Part shown: positions 23,164 through 31,649 of the stretch, piece after piece
How the letters are laid out: each line of letters begins with the position of its first letter
Numbering within the stretch: position 1 is the first letter of the stretch
Assembly (NCBI GenBank): GCA_937899415.1
Contig: CALBPI010000013.1
Location: 1-43,409, forward strand
Direction: 5' to 3'
From: an uncultured Gammaproteobacteria bacterium
GTDB taxonomy: Bacteria; Pseudomonadota; Gammaproteobacteria; Steroidobacterales; Woeseiaceae
DNA: 43,409 nt
Notes under the pieces: generated by a model
Seen by the model: only the letters and a program-made list of their open reading frames with translations
Databases searched by the model: none
What the model was told of the DNA's origin: nothing
Translations under genes and position numbers: made by a program

Positions 23164-25986
23164 CTAGAACGTACCGCGGACGCCAATCTGCCAGCGGGCT
23201 CCGTTATCGATGAAGGACTCCAGGAAGTTGTCACGTTCGGAGAAGATGTAGAACTGCTCGTCCGTGATGTTGATGCCTTCGAGGAAAATCGACAGGGGCA
23301 GTGATGTCACCTCGTAGAGGTCGTAAGACACGGACAGGTCCACTTGCGTGTAGTCGTCGAAGAACTCGGCGAAGCCACCCTCCCCCTCGGTCGAGGCCAG
23401 GTAAGCGTCCCGGTAGTTCATCGACAACTGCGCCTGCCACCCGTAGTTCTCGTAGATCAGCGCGATGTTGTAGGACAAGTCGGAGATGTTCTCGAGCGGC
23501 GCATCCTGGCCATTCGCGGTCGCATCACTATCGGAAAGCGTGAGGTTCGCGGAAACGCCGAAGCCGTTGTCGAGCAGATATTGCGACGCCAGTTCCAACC
23601 CGTACACTTCAGCGGAGTCGCCATTCTGCGGCTCCGTGATCAGGAAGTTGATCGTCTGCGGACCCAACGGGTTGTTATTGAGGTCGACCGAGTCAGGAAT
23701 GGTGATGTCGCGACGGCTGTTCCCATTATTGATGAAGTCCGAGATGTTCTTGTAGAACACCGCACCCGTCAGCGACAAACCGTTATCGCCGTACCACTCA
23801 AGGGATGCGTCGAAGTTGTCGGAACGCACCGCCTCGAGACTTGGATTGCCTGATGCTGCTTCCTCCTGCCCCGCGTTGATCTGCGTCACGGCGAAAAAGG
23901 TCGACAGGTCGTTGAACGTTGGTCGAGCCAACGAACGCGAGAACCCTGCCCGAAGAATGAGGTTGTCGTCGAGATCGAACGCGATGTTGAACGACGGCAG
24001 GACATCAAGGTAGGAGTTGGAGAACGACACGCTGGTAGGTGAACCGAGCGTAATGGCGTTGTTTCCCGACACCGAGTCGATGACGATCTGTTGCAGCGGC
24101 GCCTGCGCACCCGTCGACTCGACGTCGGTGTAAGCCAGGCGCAAGCCTGCATTCGCGGTAAACGGCACGCCACCGAAGTCACCTGTGAAGTTGGCCTGCA
24201 CGTAGGCGCTCAGGATCGACTCATCAATGTCGCTGGAGCTCGTCGCGTTGAACGTCGGCGATAGGTAGCTCGGCGCACCCGTGAGCTGCGCGAGGTTATC
24301 AAACGCGAGTTCAACGACGGCGATGTTCGGCGTCAGGAAGTTGCGCGGGATGTTGGCGCCCGTGCTGCCCAGGAAGTCTTCGCCCTGGCCGTTGAACGGG
24401 ATCAGCAGTCGCGCTAGATCCGAGGCGCCCAGGAAATCCGAGAACAACAGGGAGCGGTCACAGAAAAAGGCGTTGGAACCAGCGCCCAGCGAGGGCAGCG
24501 CCACACTCGTGTCGCCACAGAAGCGACCGCCATCTTCGTTATCGAAGACCTTGTTTTCCTTGCCGCGCGAGATGAAGTCAGCACCGAACTGCAGGCTTGA
24601 GGTCTCGCTCATCTCAAGCTGGAAATCCGCCCGCAGGGTCAGGATTTCGTCGCTGATCTCATTGGACGAGTTCCGCGAGAAATGCAGGCGTGCGCCTTCT
24701 GGCGGCAGCTGGTCGATCCCGACCGTCGTCGTGTCATTCACCGTTGGCAGCGCCGTGAAGTCGATGTTGGGCACCTGACCGTTGAACGTCTGCGTGAAAT
24801 TGGCGCCCGGGTAGCTGACCACGTAGAAGCTGCCGCTGCCCGCGTTGGAGCCCACGTTGTCGCGGATGCCGTCCGCCTTCGAATACGAAGCGTCGAGCTG
24901 GTAGGTCAGGCGATCACTGAGTTGGCTGTCGAAATTGACACCGAACTGGAAGGTATCGGTGTCTGCTTCAGCGCGTCGCGCAACAAAATCGAAGATATTG
25001 CTGAACGGATTGCCAGCAGTGAAGTTACTGGTCTGCGACAGCACATCGTTCGCCGCATCAACCGTGACATTGCTGGCGAGACCCGGATTCGGGAAGTACG
25101 AGTAGGACGAAGACAGACTCGGGCTCTCGAAACGAGAGTACAGCGCGTCGAAGGTCACCACACTCAGGTCCGACGGTGCCCATTGCAATACCAGAGAACC
25201 ACCAATGCGTTCCCGGTCCTCATTGTTGATATTGGCATTGAACGAATTCAGTCGGTCGTTGACGCCGTCGCCGTTGTAGTCGGTGCTCGCATCGATCGCA
25301 ATTGACTCCGCCGTGTCCGTGCGGATTTCGCGCTCCTGATAGCTCAGCGAAGCGAGAATACCGATCGTGTCGTCGGCGAACGTGTTGCTGATGACGCCCG
25401 ACGCCTGTGTGCTCGTGGACTCGTTCAGCGTCTCGTACTGACCGGCAATTGAGAACGCACTCTGGAATCCCATTCTGTCGAATGGCCGTGCGGTCTGGAT
25501 GTTGACCAGGCCGCCAATCGACCCGTCGGTCTGCGACGCCGTTGGCGATTTGAAGATCTGTGCGGCGCTGACGAGCTCGGACGCAATCACGTCGTAGGAA
25601 AACTCGCGACCCGCGTTTTCGGTTGCAAGTCGTCGGCCGTTGATCGTGAGCTGGTTGAACTCCTGGCCGAGGCCACGAACGGTGACGAAGCGGCCCTCGC
25701 CACCGCGCTGACGCGTGATCGCAACGCCGGTAATGCGTTGCAGCGATTCCGCGACGTTGGTGTCCGGGAACTTGCCCAGCTCTTCGGCGGAGACGGCGTC
25801 GATGATCTGGTCTGCGCCGCGCTTTTGTTCCTGCCCGCGTTCGATCGCGGCCCGGATGCCAGTGACGGTGATTTCGTCAATGGGCTCTGATGAATCCTGC
25901 GCCTGAACGTTGCCCCCTGCCGCCAATACGACACCGGCCGCGCAGGCCCCCATGATGGCCTTAAACGGATAGCTCACTGCATGCAC
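23164..25986 (-). CDS. TonB-dependent receptor, TIGR01782 (Xanthomonas/Caulobacter) type (940 aa)
   Basis: A large outer-membrane receptor. TonB box DEITVTG, plug with AIERGQEQKRGADQIIDAVS, FPDTNVAESLQRITGVAITR and TVRGLGQEFNQLTINGRRLA, and a long barrel ending QIGVRGTF with terminal Phe. This subclass typically takes up oligosaccharides in Xanthomonas and Caulobacter relatives. The start is uncertain: GTG at 25986 opens the longest frame, but GTG at 25977 has GGGGGG at good spacing and still gives a signal peptide (cleavage near NVQAQ). The flanking alpha-galactosidase, galT and galK genes and the shared upstream motif suggest alpha-galactosides as substrate. Confidence 0.94.
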   Translation of the reverse strand: MHAVSYPFKAIMGACAAGVVLAAGGNVQAQDSSEPIDEITVTGIRAAIERGQEQKRGADQIIDAVSAEELGKFPDTNVAESLQRITGVAITRQRGGEGRFVTVRGLGQEFNQLTINGRRLATENAGREFSYDVIASELVSAAQIFKSPTASQTDGSIGGLVNIQTARPFDRMGFQSAFSIAGQYETLNESTSTQASGVISNTFADDTIGILASLSYQEREIRTDTAESIAIDASTDYNGDGVNDRLNSFNANINNEDRERIGGSLVLQWAPSDLSVVTFDALYSRFESPSLSSSYSYFPNPGLASNVTVDAANDVLSQTSNFTAGNPFSNIFDFVARRAEADTDTFQFGVNFDSQLSDRLTYQLDASYSKADGIRDNVGSNAGSGSFYVVSYPGANFTQTFNGQVPNIDFTALPTVNDTTTVGIDQLPPEGARLHFSRNSSNEISDEILTLRADFQLEMSETSSLQFGADFISRGKENKVFDNEDGGRFCGDTSVALPSLGAGSNAFFCDRSLLFSDFLGASDLARLLIPFNGQGEDFLGSTGANIPRNFLTPNIAVVELAFDNLAQLTGAPSYLSPTFNATSSSDIDESILSAYVQANFTGDFGGVPFTANAGLRLAYTDVESTGAQAPLQQIVIDSVSGNNAITLGSPTSVSFSNSYLDVLPSFNIAFDLDDNLILRAGFSRSLARPTFNDLSTFFAVTQINAGQEEAASGNPSLEAVRSDNFDASLEWYGDNGLSLTGAVFYKNISDFINNGNSRRDITIPDSVDLNNNPLGPQTINFLITEPQNGDSAEVYGLELASQYLLDNGFGVSANLTLSDSDATANGQDAPLENISDLSYNIALIYENYGWQAQLSMNYRDAYLASTEGEGGFAEFFDDYTQVDLSVSYDLYEVTSLPLSIFLEGINITDEQFYIFSERDNFLESFIDNGARWQIGVRGTF

Positions 25987-26006
25987 CCCCCGGTAATCTT
26001 GCGAAT

Positions 26007-26034
26007 CGTACGTCGCTAAGGTCTACGTACGTCG
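26007..26034. repeat. Direct repeat CGTACGTCG, 19-bp period, upstream of the receptor
   Basis: Two exact copies (26007-26015 and 26026-26034) separated by 10 bp lie 21-48 bp ahead of the receptor start, about two helical turns apart, the layout used by activators that bind one face of the DNA. Confidence 0.55.
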
Positions 26035-26092
26035 TGAACACCGATACGGTCGGAGAATTCGCGCACCAAGAAAATGGGTGCTACGGCAGTAC

Positions 26093-26108
26093 ATGTGTTT
26101 TTTGGTAA
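26093..26108 (-). promoter_or_regulatory. Candidate AraC operator upstream of the TonB receptor
   Basis: On the minus strand TTACCAAAAAACACAT is identical over 16 bases to the plus-strand motif at 26993-27008. It points toward the receptor gene and lies about 107-116 bp upstream of its start. Confidence 0.65.
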
Positions 26109-26130
26109 GTCGCCGTGCCGGCACCCGAAT

Positions 26131-26955
26131 TCAGGCCGACACATCCCGGGCCGCTGTGCGAACACGGTATTCCTTGGGCGACCAGCCGATCGTTTTGCTG
26201 AATTGTTTCGAGAAGTGGTACTCGTCGCAAAACCCTAATTCTTCAGCAATTTCCCGAAGAGAACGCTCATTGTCGTGCAACAGGTTGCAGGCCTGCTCCA
26301 TGACTGCACGGCGTGCATAACGGCCCGGAGGCTGCCCGCTCAGCCGCTTGAAGCGCTTTCGAAAGGACTCGTAGCTGATCCCCATTTGGCGTGTTGCGCG
26401 TTTTGGGTCACCGGTCTCGACGATGGCCTGCTGCGCCTTCTCAAGCCAGACGACGTCGGCCTCCGCGTGTTCGCGGGAGACGTGTTCAATATCGGCGAGA
26501 AGCTGCTGCAGGCGAATCACTTCCTGCACCATTTGGTGAGGATCGTCTCCGTGATCGTCGCCAACCGCCTCACGAATTCGTGTCTGCCAGTAGTCATGCG
26601 GCTCGAGGTGACGCACAGGTTTCGCAGAGTCGATGGCCTCGCGCTCGCGCCACAAGTCGAAGATCGGCCCCTCGAAGACCACGAAGGTCTCATTCCACGT
26701 TTTGCCTTTGGCTGGGCCGTACCAGTGCTCCACACCAGGGCACACAAGGATCGAGTCGCCAGGCACGATGTCGTACTCGCGTCCAGCCTCATCCCAGTAG
26801 GTGCCTGTGCCCTCGGTGACGAAAACCAGTGTAAAGTGCGGCAGCACACGCCGATGCGTGAGTACACCAACGCCGTTGCTGACATCGCAGGCAATTCGCA
26901 GGCCGCCTAACGGCGACACGACCAGGCTCTTGCGGAAAAATCGGTTTTCAAGCAT
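26131..26955 (-). CDS. AraC-family transcriptional regulator (274 aa)
   Basis: N-terminal cupin-like sensor domain (LPHFTLVFVTEGTGTYWDEA, DSILVCPGVEHWYGP) and a C-terminal double helix-turn-helix (YESFRKRFKRLSGQPPGRYA, SLREIAEELGFCDEYHFSKQ, GWSPKEYR). The ATG at 26955 has GGGGGCGAG upstream; the frame upstream of it has none. It sits between the receptor and the divergent alpha-galactosidase, and the same 16-bp motif lies beyond each end of the gene, so it probably activates both sides in response to a galactose-related sugar. Confidence 0.93.
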   Translation of the reverse strand: MLENRFFRKSLVVSPLGGLRIACDVSNGVGVLTHRRVLPHFTLVFVTEGTGTYWDEAGREYDIVPGDSILVCPGVEHWYGPAKGKTWNETFVVFEGPIFDLWREREAIDSAKPVRHLEPHDYWQTRIREAVGDDHGDDPHQMVQEVIRLQQLLADIEHVSREHAEADVVWLEKAQQAIVETGDPKRATRQMGISYESFRKRFKRLSGQPPGRYARRAVMEQACNLLHDNERSLREIAEELGFCDEYHFSKQFSKTIGWSPKEYRVRTAARDVSA

Positions 26956-26992
26956 CTCGCCCCCCGCGACTGCCTGAATGACGCTTTCGACG

Positions 26993-27008
26993 TTACCAAA
27001 AAACACAT
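26993..27008 (+). promoter_or_regulatory. Candidate AraC operator upstream of the alpha-galactosidase
   Basis: TTACCAAAAAACACAT, identical to the minus-strand copy at 26093-26108. A second half-site-like GGACCAAA at 27012 repeats TTACCAAA with a 19-bp period, and a -35-like TTCACA follows near 27027. It also lies 38 bp upstream of the regulator's own start, so autoregulation is possible. Confidence 0.68.
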
Positions 27009-27110
27009 TTCGGACCAAACGGGCCCTTCACAACAGCCCTGAATGCGCGAATGCTAGTGACCACGTGCGAGTTCGGGGGGAACACGCACCACACGAGACT
27101 GTTGCCAAAG

Positions 27111-29315
27111 ATGTCAGCAAACGAGTCAGGCATCCGCCTGCACAACCCGGTACCCGCGGTCACCGACGCCCACTCGGGCGCCCGCTATTGCCGGCTCTCG
27201 ACATCGGCCGTTGAGGTCATCATCGATATCTCGGCGGGGGCCAGACCGGGCATCATTTACTGGGGCCCAACCTTGCCGCATACGAGCCCCGAGGAGCTCG
27301 CGCTGCTCTCAACGCGGCAATGGGCGTTCGGTGGCGCCAACGTTGACGTTTCCGACTCATTGTCCAACGAATTCGGCGCCGGGCTCGCAGGTCCCTCCGG
27401 ATTCGTGGCCCATCGCAACCGCGAAGACTGGGCATCGATCCTGACGCTCACAGATGCGGCGCAGGATGCTGGGAACCGGGCCCTCCTCGTGTGCCAGGAC
27501 AGCAACACGGGGCTGAGCGCCACCTACACGCTTGAGATCGACCTGGACTCCCACGTTTTGAGCGCGCGGACCACGATCGAGAATCTGGGCAACGACGCAC
27601 TTACCATCGACTGGTGCGCCGCCCTGTGCCTGCCGCTCGATCGCCGCCTGCAGTCGCTGCTGACATTTACGGGCCGTTGGGCCGGCGAGTTCCAGACGCA
27701 GGAGGTCCCCGCATTTCGAGGCAGCGTAGTCCGCGAGAACAAGAGCGGCCGCACCAGCCATGACAACTTCCCGGCACTGGTCGCCAAAGCGCGCTACACG
27801 AGCGAGAAGCACGGGCCGGCCGCAGGCTTCCACCTGGGCTGGAGCGGCAATCATCGCGTTCGCGCCGACCGGCATTCGGACGGGCGCGCATTTGTGCAAA
27901 TGGGCGAGTTGTTCTATCCCGGCGAGATGGTGTTGGGACAAGGTGAACGATACGAGACACCCGAAATGCTTGCTGCCTGGTCGGACAACGGTCTCACCAG
28001 GCTCTCGCAACGCTTTCACGAGCACTTCAACAAACACGTGGGCGGCGGTCGCAAGGACCGAAAGCCGCGACCTGTGCACTACAACACCTGGGAAGCGATC
28101 TACTTCGACCACTCGGAGGAACGAGTCCTCGACCTCGTTGATCGTGCCGCAGATGTGGGCGCCGAACGGTTTGTTCTTGACGACGGCTGGTTTGGCACAC
28201 GACGACATGAACGCAGTGGGCTGGGTGACTGGTGGGTCGCCAAAGACGTCTATCCGGATGGCCTGCACCGAATCACAGATCGCATCCGCGAGCGCGGCAT
28301 GGAGTTCGGTATCTGGTTCGAGCCGGAAATGGTGAATCCCGACTCTGATCTATTCCGGGCCCACCCGGACTGGATCCTCGCGGCAGACGGTGTCGAGCAA
28401 GTGCCGTTCCGCGACCAGTACACGCTCGACCTGACCAAGCTCGAGGTCTTCAACTATCTGTTCGAGACCATTTCCGCGGTCATTGCGGAATACGACGTTG
28501 CCTATGTCAAGTGGGACATGAATCGCGATATCCAGCACCCTGGCAGTGCCGGGCGCGGTGTCATTCACCGCCAGACCCAGGCCGTCTACGACCTCATGGC
28601 CAAACTGCGTAGCCACTTCCCCGAGCTCGAAATCGAGAGCTGCTCTTCGGGCGGCGGCCGCGCGGACTTCGGTGTGCTGCGTCACGCCGACCGGCTCTGG
28701 CTGTCCGACAATAATGACGCTGGTGACCGGCAGGCCATCCAGCGAGGCGCCAGCCACTTCTTTCCACTGGCCATCAACGGCAGCCATGTCGGCCCGCGCC
28801 TGTGCCACATCACGCGCCGAACCCACAGCATGGCGTACCGAGCAGCCACGGCGATGTTTGGCCACATGGGTCTCGAACTGGACCTGGCCGACGAACCGGA
28901 AGCAGACGTCGAGACACTCAAGCGCGCGATCGCGTTGCACAAACAGCATCGCAAGCTCATCCATTCGGGGCGCTACTTCAGGCTCGACTCATCGGATTAC
29001 CTCAATGCGTTCGGCGTGGTGTCCGACGATGGTCGCGAAGCCCTTTTCTCGTGCGCCAAGACCGACGGCCACAGTACAACGCTTCCAGGTCGCTTTCGCT
29101 TCGCAGGTCTCGACGACGCCACGCGCTACCGAATGCGGCTGATCTGGCCGACGGAGAATGTCTCCATTACATCACCGTCCATCGTGGAACGCGCCGACCT
29201 GCTCGGCGACGGCATCATCGTTTCGGGCGAGGCCATCGGTCAGCACGGCGTGCAGTTGCCATTGATGTACTCCGACACCTGTCTCATCTACCACTTCGTC
29301 GCCGTCGACGAGTAG
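27111..29315 (+). CDS. Alpha-galactosidase, GH36, cytoplasmic (734 aa)
   Basis: Hydrolyses terminal alpha-galactosyl bonds (melibiose, raffinose type). The N-terminal beta-sandwich leads to the catalytic barrel: FVLDDGWFGTRR, FGIWFEPEMVNPDSDL, nucleophile Asp469 in VKWDMNR, CSSGGGRADFG, and acid/base Asp533 in WLSDNNDAGDR. All are intact. The Met at 27111 is preferred because the fold begins just after it; an ATG at 27051 would add 20 unlikely residues. Neither has a strong Shine-Dalgarno. There is no signal peptide, so cleavage is intracellular. First gene of galA-galT-galK. Confidence 0.94.
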   Translation: MSANESGIRLHNPVPAVTDAHSGARYCRLSTSAVEVIIDISAGARPGIIYWGPTLPHTSPEELALLSTRQWAFGGANVDVSDSLSNEFGAGLAGPSGFVAHRNREDWASILTLTDAAQDAGNRALLVCQDSNTGLSATYTLEIDLDSHVLSARTTIENLGNDALTIDWCAALCLPLDRRLQSLLTFTGRWAGEFQTQEVPAFRGSVVRENKSGRTSHDNFPALVAKARYTSEKHGPAAGFHLGWSGNHRVRADRHSDGRAFVQMGELFYPGEMVLGQGERYETPEMLAAWSDNGLTRLSQRFHEHFNKHVGGGRKDRKPRPVHYNTWEAIYFDHSEERVLDLVDRAADVGAERFVLDDGWFGTRRHERSGLGDWWVAKDVYPDGLHRITDRIRERGMEFGIWFEPEMVNPDSDLFRAHPDWILAADGVEQVPFRDQYTLDLTKLEVFNYLFETISAVIAEYDVAYVKWDMNRDIQHPGSAGRGVIHRQTQAVYDLMAKLRSHFPELEIESCSSGGGRADFGVLRHADRLWLSDNNDAGDRQAIQRGASHFFPLAINGSHVGPRLCHITRRTHSMAYRAATAMFGHMGLELDLADEPEADVETLKRAIALHKQHRKLIHSGRYFRLDSSDYLNAFGVVSDDGREALFSCAKTDGHSTTLPGRFRFAGLDDATRYRMRLIWPTENVSITSPSIVERADLLGDGIIVSGEAIGQHGVQLPLMYSDTCLIYHFVAVDE

Positions 29316-29339
29316 GTCCAGAGCTCCGGCCAGAGCGCG

Positions 29340-30449
29340 ATGCCCAGAACCGCACACAGCCCGGCTCACGAGGCACGCGAGCTAACACGGCGCGTTGCGG
29401 ATCAGTCCGTTTATTGCCGCACGATTCAGCGCGCAGACGGCCGCGACGTGCATCTCTATGGCTACGCCCCCCACACCCTGCCCGTGCAAGCTCAGCCGGA
29501 GCTCGACCTGCCGCAAGGCGGCGAGCTGCGTTGGCACCCGTTGCGCCGCGAGTGGAACATTTATGCAGCACACCGGCAATCTCGGACGTTCAAGCCATCG
29601 GCCGCAGATAATCCCCTGGCACCTTCGTTGCCCGGCAAGCCAGTGACCGAGATTCCTGTGGCCGACTTCGAGCTGGCCGTCTTCGATAACAAGTTCACAA
29701 GCCTGCACCCGCAAGCGACCGTGCTCTCTTCGGTCGCAGGCACTGACAAGCGTCCCGCGCGTGGGCAATGTGAAGTCATCGTGTATGGCCCCGAGTCCGA
29801 GGGCAACCTGCACACCATTGGGCAAGCGCAGCGTCGGTTGTTGCTCGCAGCCTGGGCAGATCGCTACGAGGCGCTGTTTCGCCGGGACTGCGACTTCGTG
29901 CTCCCGTTCGAGAACCGCGGCGACGATGTCGGTGTCACGCTGCACCACCCGCACGGGCAGATCTACGGCTTTGCGGAAACGCCGGTGATGCCGGGCCGCG
30001 CCGTCGAGGCGTTTGCTTCGGGCTACAGTCTTGAACGCGAAATTGAGAACCTGCCCGAGGAACTCATCGTCGAGACGCATGGCGACGTGCTGGCCTGGTG
30101 CCCGCCCTACGCTCGCTATCCTTACGAAGTCTGGGTTGCGCCTCGCACTCAGCGTGACGGCGTTTGGTCGTTATCCGAGCGCGAGTCTGATCAATTCGCC
30201 GAGCTCGTCGGTGCTATCACCGATCGCTACGACCGCTTCTTTGGTCAGCCCACGCCTTACATGTTCGCCCTGCACTGCGCGCCTGCATCCTGCGACGGCC
30301 CCTACCACATGACGGCGCAGTTCTACCCGATTCTGCGCGCGCCCGGACGGCTTAAGTACCTGGCCTCTATTGAGCAACACACGGGCGTATTCACGGTGGA
30401 TGTGCTGCCGGAGCAGGCCGCAACAGCGTTGCGTACACTAGAGGCGTGA
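29340..30449 (+). CDS. galT: Galactose-1-phosphate uridylyltransferase (369 aa)
   Basis: Transfers UMP between UDP-glucose and galactose-1-phosphate in the Leloir pathway. The active-site HPHGQ (203-207, nucleophile His205), ELRWHPLRREWNIYAAHR, and FALHCAPASCDGPYHMTAQF are present. The structural-zinc CxxC near the N-terminus of E. coli GalT (CFLC/CPLC) reads NPLA here (91-94), so that zinc site is lost although the first His of HPH remains. The gene starts 24 nt after galA and overlaps galK by 4 nt. Confidence 0.93.
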   Translation: MPRTAHSPAHEARELTRRVADQSVYCRTIQRADGRDVHLYGYAPHTLPVQAQPELDLPQGGELRWHPLRREWNIYAAHRQSRTFKPSAADNPLAPSLPGKPVTEIPVADFELAVFDNKFTSLHPQATVLSSVAGTDKRPARGQCEVIVYGPESEGNLHTIGQAQRRLLLAAWADRYEALFRRDCDFVLPFENRGDDVGVTLHHPHGQIYGFAETPVMPGRAVEAFASGYSLEREIENLPEELIVETHGDVLAWCPPYARYPYEVWVAPRTQRDGVWSLSERESDQFAELVGAITDRYDRFFGQPTPYMFALHCAPASCDGPYHMTAQFYPILRAPGRLKYLASIEQHTGVFTVDVLPEQAATALRTLEA

Positions 30450-31531
30450 ACCCCGACCTACTCAGCACGTTTGTCGCCGCGTTCGACACCACACCGACGC
30501 TTGAGGGCGCCGCCCCCGGCCGCGTCAATCTGATCGGCGAACACCTCGACTACAACGGCGGCTCCGTGTTGCCCGCCACGCTGCCGATGACACTGCGCGT
30601 GGCCATGCGCCCGCGCGAGGACAGCACCGTTCGTGTCGTCGCGACGGGCTACCCCGACACACCGCCGCGAGACCTCAGTGATGTGATGCGCGGTGACTGG
30701 TCGGATCATGCACTCGCCGCGGTACAGATGGGCAACGAAGTCGGGTTGCTGCAGGGTGGCGCCGACATCGCCATTCGCTCCGACATTCCCAGCGGCGCGG
30801 GGCTGAGCTCTTCTGCCGCCCTGCTCGTTGCACTGCTCAAGACCATGCGATCCGCCGATGAGCACTGCCTACTCGGTGATATCGACATCGCGCTACTCGC
30901 CCAACGCGTGGAGCGCGAATACATCGGCGTGCCCTGCGGGATCATGGACCAGTTCACAGTGGCCGTCGGTGAACCTGGGCACGCAATCCTGCTCGACACA
31001 AAACGACTCACGCACCGACTCATCGCACTGCCGACCTCGCACACCTTTGCGATCATCCACAGTGGCATCACGCGGGAGCTCACTGACGGTCGTTACGCCC
31101 GACGCGCCGATGAATGCCAACGTGCCGAGCAGATCTTCGACACCAAGGCGCTGTGCACGCTCGACCTCAAGACGATCAAAGACATGCCGCGTGTCGACCT
31201 TGCGCTACGGCGGCGTGCCCGCCAGTGCGTCACAGAACAACAACGCGTGATGGCCGCGGCTGCTGCCATGCGTCAGGGCAATGTGGTCGCACTCGGTGAG
31301 CTCATGATCGAAAGCCACCGCTCGATGTGCAAAGACTTTGAGATGTCCTTGCCCGCCATCGACTACCTCGTCGCCGATGCTGTTGAACAAGGCGCCGTCG
31401 GCTCGCGACTCACGGGTGGCGGGTTTGGCGGCTGCATCGTGTCGCTGGTTGAGAAGGGTCAACTCGAGGTGTGGTCGCAACGATTGCTGGCGCGGCATCC
31501 CGAGGCGTATTTCGTCGCAACGACGGGTTGA
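30446..31531 (+). CDS. galK: Galactokinase (361 aa)
   Basis: GHMP kinase that phosphorylates galactose at C1. Motifs in order: APGRVNLIGEHLDYNGG (substrate-binding signature), PSGAGLSSSAALLVAL (ATP loop), GVPCGIMDQFTVAVG (catalytic Asp) and LTGGGFGGCIVSLV. Slightly shorter than E. coli GalK. The start is GTG overlapping the galT TGA (GTGA), indicating coupled translation. Last gene of the galA-galT-galK operon; galE and galM are not in the window. Confidence 0.95.
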   Translation: MNPDLLSTFVAAFDTTPTLEGAAPGRVNLIGEHLDYNGGSVLPATLPMTLRVAMRPREDSTVRVVATGYPDTPPRDLSDVMRGDWSDHALAAVQMGNEVGLLQGGADIAIRSDIPSGAGLSSSAALLVALLKTMRSADEHCLLGDIDIALLAQRVEREYIGVPCGIMDQFTVAVGEPGHAILLDTKRLTHRLIALPTSHTFAIIHSGITRELTDGRYARRADECQRAEQIFDTKALCTLDLKTIKDMPRVDLALRRRARQCVTEQQRVMAAAAAMRQGNVVALGELMIESHRSMCKDFEMSLPAIDYLVADAVEQGAVGSRLTGGGFGGCIVSLVEKGQLEVWSQRLLARHPEAYFVATTG

Positions 31532-31649
31532 GCGTGCAGAAAGCGGCGACCAGATTCACCATAACTCTTGAAGTAACCTTCCAGGCTGGCGGGCGTCGTA
31601 CACATCTACTACGCTCCGCGAACAAGAACGCACGCGAGGGGGAGCGACG

